This document shows, piece after piece, positions 38,597-50,738 of a stretch of DNA of 64,000 nt. Each line of letters opens with the position of its first letter. Positions within the stretch are counted from its first letter, which is position 1. The DNA is from Spongilla lacustris. Its lineage: Eukaryota > Porifera > Demospongiae > Spongillida > Spongillidae. The stretch covers positions 5,563,882-5,627,881 of the forward strand of contig OX442420.1 of NCBI GenBank assembly GCA_949361645.1, given 5' to 3'. A program made the position numbers and the translations under genes. Under the pieces are notes generated by a model, which was not told the origin of the DNA, did not search any database, and saw only the letters and a list, made by a program, of their open reading frames with translations.

Positions 38597-39220
38597 TCAT
38601 TCTGGCAGGTATTGAAGCCCAGCTCCATCTTCAATCTCCATCCTTCTCCTCCATTTCACTATACTGCCACAATTGCACAGATTCATAGCATGAAGGACAG
38701 CAAAAAGCATCCTTGCACGCACATAGCCCAGTATTTCACTGTTAGACTTGTGCCAAATTGCAGCTATTTTGTCAGCCAAATGACGTATAAATTTCTTTGC
38801 CTCAAGACCCAGTGCCCCATCAGCTGTCGCAACAAACGGTGTAAAAGATGCATTAATTGTTTCAGCAGTTTGTGAGTTCTTAGTGTGTTCAATCGAGGAA
38901 AGAACTGCACCCACATCACAATGCAAGTAAGAATTAGCATCTGAATCCACTACTCAAACATCAAGAAAGGTAGTAGCTTGAGGCTGCCATACACTGCGAA
39001 CAGAAAGATCAGCAACCAAAGCTTGCACCTTTTCACGGACATTCGGTTCTCTTACAACAGGCTCTCTCATGACCTCTTTATATGCAATTGAAGCCAAGTC
39101 ACCAAGGGCATACCTAGTCTCATTGTGTCTTTGAATGACTAAACCACCCTTTCTACAATCAAGAGCATGTCCAGTGCTGAACTGAGGCTGCATTCGTAGT
39201 AATGGTCGATGATATTGCAT
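38597..39220 (-). pseudogene. Retroelement pol C-terminal region with one internal stop
   Basis: A single frame runs 39220 to 38597, interrupted once by TGA just before 38950. It contains FSTGHALDCRKGGLVIQRHN, YALGDLA, VREPVVREPN, VADLSVRSVWQPQ, then after the stop VVDSDANSY, SFTPFVATADGALG, GYVRARMLFAVLHA and EDGAGLQYL. The order is that of a pol tail seen in many RT-bearing elements of protists and invertebrates. The stop looks like one CGA-to-TGA change. Confidence 0.7.
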
Positions 39221-39229
39221 GCAGTGCCA

Positions 39230-40570
39230 GTGATCTGAGTCCCGAAATTCAGTGGCAGATAGATCAAAATGATGGTATATGCCATTGGTATCACTGTCAA
39301 CTATGCTGAGGTCCTTCCATCTATTCTTCGTTCTACAGCTCTCTTCTTGTTGTCATCAAAGGTTTAGTATTACACACATCTAGTGTACATAACAACTAAT
39401 CACAAATAGACATGAGTTACACAAAAAGTCCTCCATCTGCTCTGAGCCCAAAGAACCCATGACAGACGCAGCATTTCCATGTTGTACATCTTATTTACTC
39501 GCCGATGCATATCGCATACACGTATACACGTACACGTGCATGCAGCCGCGCGTCGGCTTCATCAATCTGTAGCAGACCAGCCGGACTTTTGTCTTTTGTT
39601 ATTGTGCAGTGTTTGACGCTTGTATCTTATAGCGATTTGATTGTTTGCTTGACGAAGGAAACTCCGAAATATATTTGCTTGTGTTTTTTTTTTTAATATA
39701 TAGATAGCCAACTGGTTGGATTCGAATTCTAATTGCCCGGCCGGTCCGCTATATAAGAAGCAGTGCAGCATAGCTATACGTTATTCCAAACATGCTTAAT
39801 CTGACAGATATCAGCAGGAATTTCTGCGATGAGACTAATGATAAGTGCTTTGCCATACGTGTATGTGAGCGGAATTTGAGGGTAAATTATTAAAGAACTG
39901 CCCGAATTAAAGATCCCAGCTTGCTAAGTCAGTGAGTGGAGAATTTCGATCATTCCACGAAATTTAAAGTGCATGCATGCTTTTCAAAGCCTTGAAAAAT
40001 GTGAAAAGGGCCTAATTTCGGAGATTGTTACTATGTTTAAACTGATCTTGGTCTATATATCCAGCTACGAATGCAGTTAGTGAAAGATCTTTTTTGACCG
40101 CTCGTCGCCTGAAAACGTGGCTTCGTTCAGCATGAATCAAATTAGATTCAATAATATAGCTACTTTCATGATTTATAGCGACAGAACAACTAATATTGAC
40201 TTGGACGAAGTTGCCTCTGACTGGGATCTGAGTTCGCCTTTTGAAATCGAAAGCGACATTTTGGTATAGGATCGATATTATTGTGCATTTGGCATGTATT
40301 CAATTGTATGCGCGTTTCTATGAATAACTTCCACATACAGGGAGGTGCAAAGGAATATTAGATGACAACTTATAAATCTTAATTGCTGACATTAGTGACA
40401 TATGAGTACTATTGATATCTGCCCCCCACATTATAATACCCTCCGCGGGCCCTGCGTAGAAGCTGTATCCGTACGTTAACGTAATCGTTAAGATGTTTCA
40501 CGGATTTATCTCAGCAACAGAGCAGCTTTCAGTACTTAAAAGTCGCTCCACGGCTAAGACAGCTTGACTA
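39230..40570. other. No gene seen
   Basis: AT-rich unique sequence. I find no convincing coding or repeat signal beyond short palindromes such as TACACGTACACGTGCA near 39525. Confidence 0.4.
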
Positions 40571-40576
40571 TAGCCT

Positions 40577-41343
40577 TTGTTTGTGCAAAAATGTTGGGAA
40601 CGAGGCGCAACGAGGATGGCGACAATTTATAATATATATGGGAAAGTTTACGAGAAAAGGGACCTAGCGTGTATTATAAAAAAGTATAATAAAAACGCAT
40701 TACGTTTGAGTTGCTATAACTTCCGAACAGTTAATGCTATCAACTTCCTATTTTCAACACTTCATACTGCACCATTTCTCTATGGTAAAATACATTTGGA
40801 GTCTTGCACTTGCTCCGTGTCAGTATTGCAACGTTCGATACCCCACTGGGTTCAAACCCGCCATAACTTTCAGTAGGAGTAATCAATTCGCTTCAAATTC
40901 GGATTGTAGGTAGAGAGGTCCTATACCTATCGATTTGTTCTGTTCGTTAATTTTTATGCCATCCGTTACGGAGATACAGTTGAACAAACTACGTGCACGT
41001 TTTCCCGCTTGATTCGCGCCAATGTTATAATCCCCGCCCCCCATACATTGAGTGGAACGCAATTTGCCCAAATCATTGGCGCGAATCGAGCGCGAAAATG
41101 GGCACGTAGTTTGTTCAAACACCATAGAGAAATGGTGCAGTATGAAGTGTTGGAAATAGGAAGTTGATAGCATTAACTGTTCGGAAGTTATAGCAAATCA
41201 AACGTAATGCATTTTTATTATACTTTTTAATTATACTTTTTAATAATACACGCTAGGTCCCTTTTCTCGTAAACTTTCCCATATATTATAAATTGTCGCC
41301 ATCCTCGTTGCGCCTCGTTCCCAACATTTTTGCACAAACAAAG
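40577..41343. mobile_element. Palindromic element, 767 bp, related to the fold-back ends
   Basis: The ends CTTTGTTTGTGCAAAAATG are inverted at 41325-41343. The first 430 bp matches 11930-12210 and the last 250 bp is its inverted counterpart, meeting near 41045-41065. It shares with the big element the GGGAAAGTTTACGAGAAAA / GGGACAGTTTCCGAGAAAA start and a GGGTTCAAACCCG block. No ORF of note. Confidence 0.85.
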
Positions 41344-41475
41344 TATATATACGTATATAAAATTCGCAACGGTTTCCAATCCATAACCAAACTCCTGATT
41401 CCTTGGAGCTGGCAGCCAGGAGGCGGGCTTTACTAATGGGATAGTGAGAGTTGTCAAGCAGGGAATCTACAGTTC

Positions 41476-41776
41476 TTAACAGTATAGAGGAATCCCATGC
41501 CTTCTTATGGTAAGAGGCAGGACCAACTGTTGTTGGTGGGAAACCTCAGACCACGAGAAAAGTGCTTTATCAACACTTGGGAGAGAGGGAAGGATGAATT
41601 GAACAAGAGAAGAGCAAGCAGCAGCTGAAGCCAAAAACGCAGAAGGAGCAAGCTGCACTATACACTTCACATGCCCAAAGCTCCAACTTAACAGTGATGT
41701 ACCTGTACAAGTGACCCTCAGAGAGTGGCAAATTGAAAACACTGCATATGATAGACCGCAGTTTACTTAGATCCAA
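41476..41776 (-). pseudogene. Retroelement pol fragment (post-RT region)
   Basis: The minus reading includes LAPSAFLASAAACSSLVQFI, then DKALFSWSEVSHQQQ and RRHGIPLYC. This resembles the segment following the RT domain in the same pol family as 38597-39220. Short and isolated, so moderate confidence. Confidence 0.45.
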
Positions 41777-41989
41777 ATGAAGTGGGTACGGGTAGAAAAG
41801 TTGTAGTTAAAGTTCGCAAGAAGTTTAGTTATATCCTAAGAGTGCATAAACATATATGTGGAACCAATTCAAACTGCATGGACGAACCGAAACGTATATT
41901 GCAGCTATTATAATAAATTATTATTATACTAAGCCAGGTAATGATTTGTTTATTGATTTTTGAACAATAATATACATACAAGCATGTAT

Positions 41990-42243
41990 GCATGCATGTG
42001 TTATTGCTTGTGTTACTGCTTATCAATATTTCAGAAATATCTGAACTTAATGAACACAACACAAAGGGTGAAGAAAACAGTTCCAATGAGGCCATTTCAT
42101 TTGGAGGTATGCCCAGCATTTTTATAGAGTCTACACAAGCACTGCAAGTAGTCAAACTCATATTACCGATGGCTGTCCCAGATCGTGGCAGTACTTCATT
42201 CTCTACTAATGACATCAGCAAATACAAAGAAAATACTGTCTGA
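41990..42243 (+). other. Coding-like stretch, possible exon
   Basis: After a TTTCAG acceptor (ends 42033) the frame reads EISELNEHNTKGEENSSNEAISFG, then a GTATGC donor, or continues open to TGA at 42241. Acidic and polar, with no recognised domain. Confidence 0.3.
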
Positions 42244-43857
42244 TGGTGAAGGAAATAAGGGTAATTAGCGCTACATGTTTAGTTTCTGCCCAACAGAAGT
42301 AGATAACATTCCTGGTACATGTATGCACGCTGAAATTTAAGTGACATGATTGTATTTGTATTTTGGAAAAACGAATTCAATAACCATGATAATATCAAAG
42401 TTACTTTGGATGTACTTGTATATTGAGAGTTACGTTACTCTCATGTATGGATTTGACCCCGATTATGAAGTCATTAAAAAACGGGACCAGCTTCTAATCG
42501 GAATCCTATGAATCGGATCGCTTAGCTGGTTGTCGGTATCGAACAAGAAGTCGAAAGAGAGCCGTTTCTTGTTTGTTTGATGTTGCAAAATCGTGTGGTT
42601 CAAGAGAATAAATAAAAGGAAATCTGTTTTTCCTCGTCCCCAGACGGAGTAGCACCATTTTTTCTTTTTCCTTTCCTTTGTAGAGAACTCGAGATACGAA
42701 CCGTTTCAAAGAACACGAATGGTTACAATACGTTCATAATTTCAAGCGGTATTGCCCTTTTGAGTCAGATACACGGTGATCGTATTGGATCTTGAACTGA
42801 TACCATAAATACATAATTTGATAACTTTATTGCGGAAAAAACTCAATACGGGAGCCGTTTCAAAGAACGTCAATGCTATCAATAGGTTCAGAATTTCAAG
42901 TTATATCCGAACAAGTGAATATGATCATGGGAATCGCTTGTTACAGTAGCTCTGATTAGAAATGTTATGCGTGGTGTGTTTCAAGTCATATGTAGTTGAG
43001 CGTTAAAATTAATAGACATAATAAGAAAGGAGCAAAGCTGAAGTCCCGAGGACGATATTGTCGGAACCCCGAGCCTAAACTAACCGCTGAAGGACAACTA
43101 TATCACCAGAAACCCGAGCCAAAACTATCTTTAAAGCCATAAGAGGCAACGGTGCAAAGAAAATTCAGCGGCCATGTATACTTAGTCATTGTAGATTACG
43201 TAGAGTTTAAGCGAAAACAATGCGATTCCTAGAGCGATCGAGTGCCGAACATCTGCAAGGAAAAAATGTAACCGCACGGGTAACAACAGAAAGATATCTC
43301 TAACCCCAAAGGTACGTTCGAATTCGACTGTGTGATATACAATAAGTGTTTTATGTGTGTATACATATATAGGTAATCAATATATTAAGTTTATAAACTT
43401 TATGCGTTGTATGGATTGGTGCTTGCCCTTGTCAGGCTTGTGTATCCATGTGACTGAGAGATCACATACCCTGTGTATAAATGTGTCTTAGTTATTCTTT
43501 GTAGCTGTACATCTACATACACGTAATTGTTATTGTGCCTGACTGTCACTGGGTATGGTAAAACGAACAAGCTTTCACATTATAGTCTTACAAGATTATA
43601 AAATAAAAAATCTGTGCAGCATTGTAGGGCTACCGCTATCCTATATATGTAAACAATAGCACAAAAAGAGGTCGGTTCATTTTAGTTGTGAAAACTGTTG
43701 TTGGTCAAAGCCTGACATTGCCCTTTCACAATAAATTTCATTAGGTGAAGATGTAACAGTTTTAACACGGCTTCTGTTTGTAACTCATTTTAGAGAAAAC
43801 ATGTGCTACTGTGGGTAATTTACATATGTTAATTCATTATATAGCGTACTAAGGTAG
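42244..43857. other. No gene seen
   Basis: Two GAACCGTTTCAAAGAAC-like blocks (around 42697 and 42857) suggest a decayed duplication. Otherwise featureless. Confidence 0.4.
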
Positions 43858-44139
43858 CCTTGAAACTGTTAGATGAGCTAACTGATATCCACCCATGGTT
43901 AGCACAAAAGATCTGTACTAGATCTGCACATGCAGCTGTTAGTGAAGCTAGTGCAGGTGCATTGCACACAAAAAAGCAGGTGAATTTTGATATTCGTGCT
44001 ATTGATGCAATTAAAATGCATATTGTGACATTCTAGCTGGGATAAGGTACCATGCAAATACTGCTAGTTCAGAGTATGTTGCCTCTTACAACCACACAAT
44101 GCAGCTTGGTGCTATACCATTAGACCTGAATGATAGGTG
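43858..44139 (+). pseudogene. Coding-like fragments, unknown protein
   Basis: One frame gives LKLLDELTDIHPWLAQKI, SAHAAVSEASAGAL and, beyond 43980, FDIRAIDAIKMHIVTF then a stop. After 44036 a second frame gives GIRYHANTASSEYVASYN and LGAIPLDLNDR before a GTGCGT. Either two exons whose phase I could not reconcile or a frameshifted relic. Not recognised. Confidence 0.35.
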
Positions 44140-45876
44140 CGTAATGGCGGACAAGATACAATGTAGGAGACAGGCGTCATAACAGCATGCTTACACTAAA
44201 ATGGAAATGCACAAATGAATGTCGGCTGCTCACTACTAGAAGTTGTATTGGAGACAAAGGGACTATTTCAAAATGGAACAGAAGATGTTTGAGCTGGCCT
44301 TGGGCTGGACAGTCTTAATTAAGGTGCATTATGATAACATTTTGTATGTGTATATAATCATGCGCATAAAAATTAATTGACTTCTCGGTTTATAATTGAT
44401 ACTACGTGTGTGCCTCCGCAAAGAAAGTGTGCTTAAGTTGGTATATATGTCCACTTTGATGCATATCAAAAGTCCTGCATGGACTAGGAGTATAGAATGC
44501 GCTACCCCATGCATGCAACTAATATCACCAGCAATCAGATGTCAGTTCCTGTGAGCTCTAAGATGTTGCGCGGTCTGTTGTAATCACAGAACCACACAAC
44601 AGCCTACCAAATGCATCTACCTGTTATAGGAGATTTGTGAGAGTTCTACGAAATTAATGTGCTTCTACATGTACATAGATGGTCATTAATATTTAATAAT
44701 GATATACACTGTATATAATTATAATTATATAACATGCATGTACTCAACGTGTCCTGCCACTGACAGGGGGACACCGAATCAGCCTAGATCTAAGCGTACT
44801 TCTGGGTCACAACATTCTACACGCAACGTGCATGGTACTAATGCACATATAAGTTGGTTGCTAACCACACTTAAAATCAAGATTTTTTGCATGGTTTTTA
44901 CTCTGCAAAGTGTATTTTGGTTTGATGTTTGAACCAGTCATTTAGGATTGGAAAAAACGGTTTGCCAAATGCGATTTGAACCTACAGTCGTATATGCTTT
45001 CTATCCCATGCACAGCTTCCATGATCCATCTGACCATGTCAAATAGGTGTTTACATGCAGCTACCAAAGTATTTTCACTATGTAGCTTTGAAATATTATA
45101 CAAATTACATTAACTTGGCTTCGGTATGTCTTGCATGCCCTTCATTCCACACATGAACAAAAATTCATTATGACCATATTTAAGGTCAATTGATCTCTTT
45201 ACCTATAGAAAACAATATTTACTGAGACTGAATTACAAAAACACAAACCAATATTTTACGTTTAGAAATATTGGTTTGAAATCTTGATTTGGTCAGTCTT
45301 CAAGCCATCCACATTTTAAACTAATGGATTGAAAACGTTTGGTTTGACAAATTTTGTAAGTTGGCCCATGGTCCAAAAAGATGATGGTGCATTAATACTT
45401 CAAGCTGCAAACAAGCTTATTAAAAACTCTTACACAGGAACGCGCCAAAAGAAGTCATCACGTGTGCATTGTCAATGTCAGTAAGCATATTCAATGCAAA
45501 GAGCAACACAACTGCACATCTTGCAAATGATACACTGACTTGTGTTCGTCATGAACATTTTTCAACCGCTCCGGCCTAATACATCCACTATAACAAAGTT
45601 TGTTTACATTTATAGGTAGCATTTTTTGGCATGCATGTGACTAAACTCAACTGGCTACACATAACACAAGTATATAGGCATACATGTAGCTACGGCCGCT
45701 AACACAATTTACAGCCGTATATATATATATAGGTATGTACATGTACATGTACCTCATGCATAATGCAAAAACTCCACTGAACTCATATATAGCTAATCCA
45801 AGTACCTTTGACGTCCAACAGCATCCATACAAGCTAAGCAAAGTAGCACTCTTTAACTCCTCACTTCCTCTAAATA
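44140..45876. other. No gene seen
   Basis: AT-rich. Short inverted similarities around the word ATTTTGGTTTGA (44918, 45240-45345), nothing more. Confidence 0.4.
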
Positions 45877-46469
45877 TGTATGTTACGCGCAAAGCGTGGA
45901 TTTGCGCAATCCCGGGATTGTCCTGCGCTAGGTTTGTGGTACAAACCATGGATTGGCCGCGCAATCCTGGGATTGCTCGTGCGCAAAGCATGGATCAGGA
46001 CAATCCTGGGATTGCACTGCGCAAAGCATAGATCAGACATGTCTGCATGTAATATACGATGGGTAACGAATAATGAGTACTTTATATCAAATAACATGCA
46101 TTTGCAGTACAAATAAAAGGCCTATGGTGTACAAATACAATTGTTCTCTACTGATGAGACACTGAGCACAATCTTGAAAATGTGGTCAGGTTCATTATAT
46201 CTTGACTTGCAGTTCTTCATGTCTCCCTTTGTACAGTTGCTTGGCAAGCCCTAAATAATGCTACCAAATATGAAATACATTTCCCCTGCATGAGATATCA
46301 CTTTTTCCTCACCATCTCCAGTACCTGCAAAAATATATGGAGAGAAATTACATCAAGATTTTAATTGGCTTTGTGTGTATAAATTATTTAATTTCATGCC
46401 AATCAGCCCGAGACTAATTTCCATCGATTAACTATCATTTCTCTTTCTTCAAGTCCTTGACTTTGAGGA

Positions 46470-46850
46470 TGCTTGTCTGTCATCAAGAATAGTTGAGTCA
46501 CCAGGCCAGTTCTTTACAAAATCAGCAATTAAAGTGCTCCCATTGTAATATTTTGCATGGATAGAATAAGAATTTTAATTGATTTGGTGCAAGGTTCCAG
46601 CTAGGCCACCTCCTTGCCACTCTCCTCTGATTGGCTCTGAAGAGCAGGATTGGTCCACACCTATCCAATCCGGCATCAGTGATTAACCTTGTAGATAAAA
46701 TCACAACTTGAACATGCACTTGAGGCTACAATATAGGTTAGTACTTTAAATCCTGATGGATTTTAGTGGCACTGACTAGATTTTGCTGTACTATTTTGTA
46801 AAGAACTGGCCTGGTGATTCGACCATTCTTGATGACAGACCAGCATCCTC
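46470..46850. repeat. Inverted pair of a short coding-like sequence
   Basis: About 60 bp at 46460-46520 is inverted at 46795-46850. In both the reading is FVKNWPGDSTILDDR then ASS. Likely two scraps of one mobile-element ORF. Confidence 0.6.
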
Positions 46851-47080
46851 ACAAACTGAATATCCACACTTGTAGACCGGCCATGGAATACATTCAAAGA
46901 ATGCTGAATGTATAAAACATACATGTATAACAAATTAACAATTTTCTCTGTACATGCATGAGTAAGAGGTTTTTTTTTTTTTTTTTTTGTAGCATATGTA
47001 ATTTTTTTTTTAGTTTAAATTATGAAATACATACAATTAGATGATAAGTAATTAAAAAGAGAAATAATAAGACAATATAT

Positions 47081-47370
47081 TTAATCCATGAATGAGGCCA
47101 GAGGAGCACCATCTTCAAACCCCAGCCCACTTCTCCATTTGGTGCGGGATCCTCTAAGACAGAGGCTCACTGCTTGAACCCCTGCAAAAGCAAGCCGTGA
47201 TCTGACATAGCTGCTGGTAATGGAAAAGGCTTTGTCCCACTTGGAAGACAGAGCAGTGGCCATGTGCTTTAGGAAGTGACTAGCCTCTTTGTGTAGTAGT
47301 CCGTCCATGGAAAGGACAAATGGGGTGAAGGTGCCTCTTCTGTCTTCAACTGCCTTTTTGTACATTAATA
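47081..47370 (-). pseudogene. Retroelement pol C-terminus
   Basis: An open minus-strand frame: RRGTFTPFVLSMDGLLHKEA, SSYVRSRLAFAGVQAVSLCL, RGSRTKWRSGLGFEDGAP. Same protein tail as 38597-38950, with a 3' flank shared with 38277-38365. A 5'-truncated copy inside the outer TIR element. Confidence 0.75.
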
Positions 47371-47989
47371 CATCGCCTCATTGTTGACACTGTCATAAAA
47401 ATCTTCCACATACACCATGCAATTAACTAACACGGCTAGCATGGTGGTGTTATTAGAATCCTGAACAGATTTTTTTTTATTAATGACGAAAAAAACTTGT
47501 CACATGTTTCTAATGCTGGCTGGTGAACTGAGCACACCACAGAGTCAGCGTCCAAGTGCAACTTCACCCAAAACTCCAAACAGTCGGTACTAGTCCCATT
47601 TATAAGCGCAACTACCCAACAAACTAGCTCCCTGATCAAATACGGCTGTACTTCAGTTTACATACTTTTTAACTTCAAATTATGTATTGTGATGAGCCGG
47701 TGTAATAGGATTACGTGTCCGCCGTATAGGCTGTCCGGCCAGACAATGTATCCTAGGATACATTGTCCGCCGGACTCCCTATCCTAGGATACGCTGTCCC
47801 CCTACGGACATTCCTTCCTAGGATTATCGGTCCGCTTTAGGATTACCTGTCCCCTCCCCCCACCCCCCCCCCCTTCCCCCGACACAGGCAATGTATGCAT
47901 ACAAGCGCCATGTGCACATGTGGACTCCTGTATATAAACAGTTTCTGTGCAAATACCAAACACTGCAGCATGTTGCCCACGGCATATAC

Positions 47990-50213
47990 AAGTAAGCATA
48001 TACTAAGGACGCATATGCGATTATCCGTGTCCATTAATTCAAACAGCGACCAGTTCTTTTCGGGTTGTTCCTTTTTACAAGACTTGCAGTACCAAACAAA
48101 CATCCTTTCAGTCCATGCCCTGCAAGGTATAGCTTTTTCACAAGCTTTGTGTATCCATTCTTTGCATTGGGAACACTGGATCATTTTTCCTTTCTCAGGC
48201 ATACGACAGTGACATATAACAGAAATTCTGTCTTCAACATATGAGACCTCAGACAGTGCTATACAGTACTAGGAAATGGGCTCATTTTGCTCTCTTGAAA
48301 ACACTTTAACAAATGAACTCTTATTTTAATACTGCATGCTAGCATACTGAATAGTACAGACATCATCACCATTGCATATATGCTGGTTGCATATGCAATG
48401 GCAAGTATATAGGCCACAATCTGACATATTCTTCTGCTTATGCACCTTCATTAATCTGGCAGTTATGCAGTGCTCACCACTGCACAATAGAGTACATATT
48501 TGATCTTTGGTGAAGTCTGTCAGTGTTTCATATAAACTGTCATAGACATTTATACAACGAGCTGGTTGCGGCAGTCCAACTGTAGAAATTGTTTCCCAGT
48601 GATTGTTTCCATTAAACAGAATTTGGATGAACCGGCTCAGTACGCATGATGTCAAAAGATAAATTACAACCAAGTGTAGTGTTTTGAAACCCTTTCATTT
48701 TGTACTGATTTTTGAGCAAACTTTGTGCAACATTGATTATTTCATCATTCAGCCATCCACTCTATGCCACAATCATGTTGTGATGGCTCCTGTAAAGCTG
48801 AATTTCTGCAATCTTCAACCACTTGTCTTCATGATCTTGATCTTCTATGTCAGAGCACAATGACAGTTCTTCATCTGAAACATTTTCAATCTCTTCACCA
48901 GTACCTGCATGGATAATGTACAAACACTTGATTTGTGTGGCAATTTGAGTGGAATTACTTATAGTATAATAATCTACAATGACATTGCTGAGTACCAGAT
49001 GCAACAAGACATGGCATAAACTGACACAAACAGGAATCACATACCATTTAGAGACATTTTAGTATCAAGTACCCATTGGCACAGTGTGTCTAAGTCTGAT
49101 GAAGTCATCAGGAAGAATATTTCGTCCATTATTACAGTATGCTTGGTAGAAGTGATTTTGCTGACTTTTAACCAGTAGGTCAAGAGTGGTACATTTTTCA
49201 CAAAAGCCAAATTCGGACATGACACCTTCTTCTTGAAATCAGCAAACTGGTCATACAATGCTTCATTAACTATAACGCGACCGAAGTGACCGCCACCTAC
49301 ACGTAGAAAAGAATGCATATATGAGTACATGCATTAGTTACATGTTACAAACTAACCAATCTTCTCGTCGTGGCAAGATCGCATGACCTTGAGCTGATTA
49401 TCCTTGTCCACTATCCACTGCTTTCCTTCTTTTCGCAACTCGTCCTTTCGAAACAGTAGACCATCTTTTACAAAGAACAACGCAGCACTTCTTCTGGTCA
49501 TTCTCTTTTCATCCTTTGTTGCTTCTTCGCGATACGCGCCTTCGAGTAAGTACATATAAGGCCACTACAATAAGATTCCTTGTTTCCCATTTCCCGCCCG
49601 CACCATTATTTGGTACCGCATGTTTTCATTCATTATTAGATCACGTGTCACGTAACATCCATTATTTTAATCATAGACATAAAAATGGCTATCTTGAACG
49701 TATCTGTTGCGTGTTCGTCTAGAAAAACTACTTTACTTCCTTGGAATATTGAAGCAGAACACACCTTTCGCGATTTTTTCATATAGACTCTATTCGATCA
49801 CGTCTTCCAAGCACATCTATAGAGTCCTGGATAGATTTTAATTAGTTAAACTGAGCGGAGGTGGGCACCAGCATAGATAATAGAATAGGGTATATACATT
49901 TACGTGACGTGACGTCACGTTCCGTACTTCGCATTGAATCTTATAGTGTGAGCTAGTTGTTGAGCATCCTTCCGTAAAGAGCTCGTTTAACTTTTTACTG
50001 TTGTGTGATGGCAGCCTTTTTTAATATTAAAGACGTTGCATAACGTGTTTTGTGTTTAATAGTTTATAATAATGAATAATGAAAATGAACCGCCCGCCCG
50101 CATGCCTTTTATGTCCTATTGAAATGGGAAACAAGGAATCTTATTGGAGTGGCCTAAATGTCGTTGTACAACAACGCCTCCTTTGTAAAATTCTTGTCCT
50201 CACGAACGCTCAT
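47990..50213 (-). pseudogene. Decayed H2C2-like / Ulp1-like protease / PHD-finger gene
   Basis: The start ATG is at 50213. The first 19 codons run to the MITE, and the frame resumes at 49556 in register. Exon A (to about 49361) reads MTRRSAALFFVKDGLLFRK, then RSCHDEKIG. A 65-bp-class intron leads to GGHFGR and onward to about 49050. Exon C starts near 48908 (TGEEIENVSDEELSL). The Ulp1-like part has WLNDEIINVAQSLL, His in NNHWETIS, Asp in NVYDSLYE and Gln/Cys in QKNMSDCGLY. The PHD finger follows: ICHCR, MIQCSQCKEWIHKAC, WYCKSC. Lesions: MITE insertion, a TAG before SGWLND, a 1-bp frameshift before the His, and TAA and TAG between protease and PHD. Confidence 0.75.
49557..50157. mobile_element. 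Harbinger-type MITE 49560-50154 with TAA target duplications
   Basis: TIRs GGCCACTACAATAAGATTCC (49560) and the reverse complement ending at 50154, matching over about 35 bp. TAA is duplicated at 49557-49559 and 50155-50157. A 3-bp TWA duplication and GG-initial TIRs are typical of PIF/Harbinger elements. No ORF. Confidence 0.85.
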
Positions 50214-50738
50214 CTTTGACTCTTTGATACGACGGCACGTGTTTGAACGGAAGTGCATGATCTGTAGAATAAGGAGTCACCCGTCGGCTAGTTATTATAA
50301 TCTGAATTGCTAGCTGGGCCTATGGAGAACTTCAGATCAAAGACACAAATGTATATGCATGTGTCGATGGTGGGGGGACAGTCTATCCTAAAGGGGGACA
50401 ATGTATCCTAGGATACATTGTCCGTAGGCGGACAAGCTATCCGGGGGGACAGACTATCCTGTTACACCGGCGCCCATAAGTGCGTTACATATTGACAGTA
50501 CAGATTAATTTACGACTTTCACCCACTATCGTGATTAGCGTGCGCCCATAGGCTGGATTCAAGCGAAGCCACTGGGCCTTTTACATCCAGCACAGGAAAG
50601 TGTTCTATTGAGGGTATCAATCGATTCGCTCTTAATAATGCCTACCACACAATTAACTTACCGACTTGAAAAGCACAAATAGGTTGGAGACCAGATTGGA
50701 CAGATCGACAGGTTATCTCAACTTATCTGTGTCTACGC

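Larger units (their letters stand above)
47697..50470. mobile_element. Ginger1-like DNA transposon 47701-50466, CCGG target duplications
   Basis: The ends read TGTAATAGGATTACGTGTCC (left) and, inverted, TGTAACAGGATAGTCTGTCC (right). CCGG is directly duplicated at 47697-47700 and 50467-50470. Both ends carry arrays of AGGATA..TGTCC units including the palindrome TGTATCCTAGGATACA. TGT-R ends and 4-bp duplications are Ginger traits, and the internal gene has H2C2-like, Ulp1-like and PHD parts, as I recall for some Ginger1 transposases. No DDE integrase core was found, so this copy is internally deleted or belongs to a relative. Confidence 0.75.
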
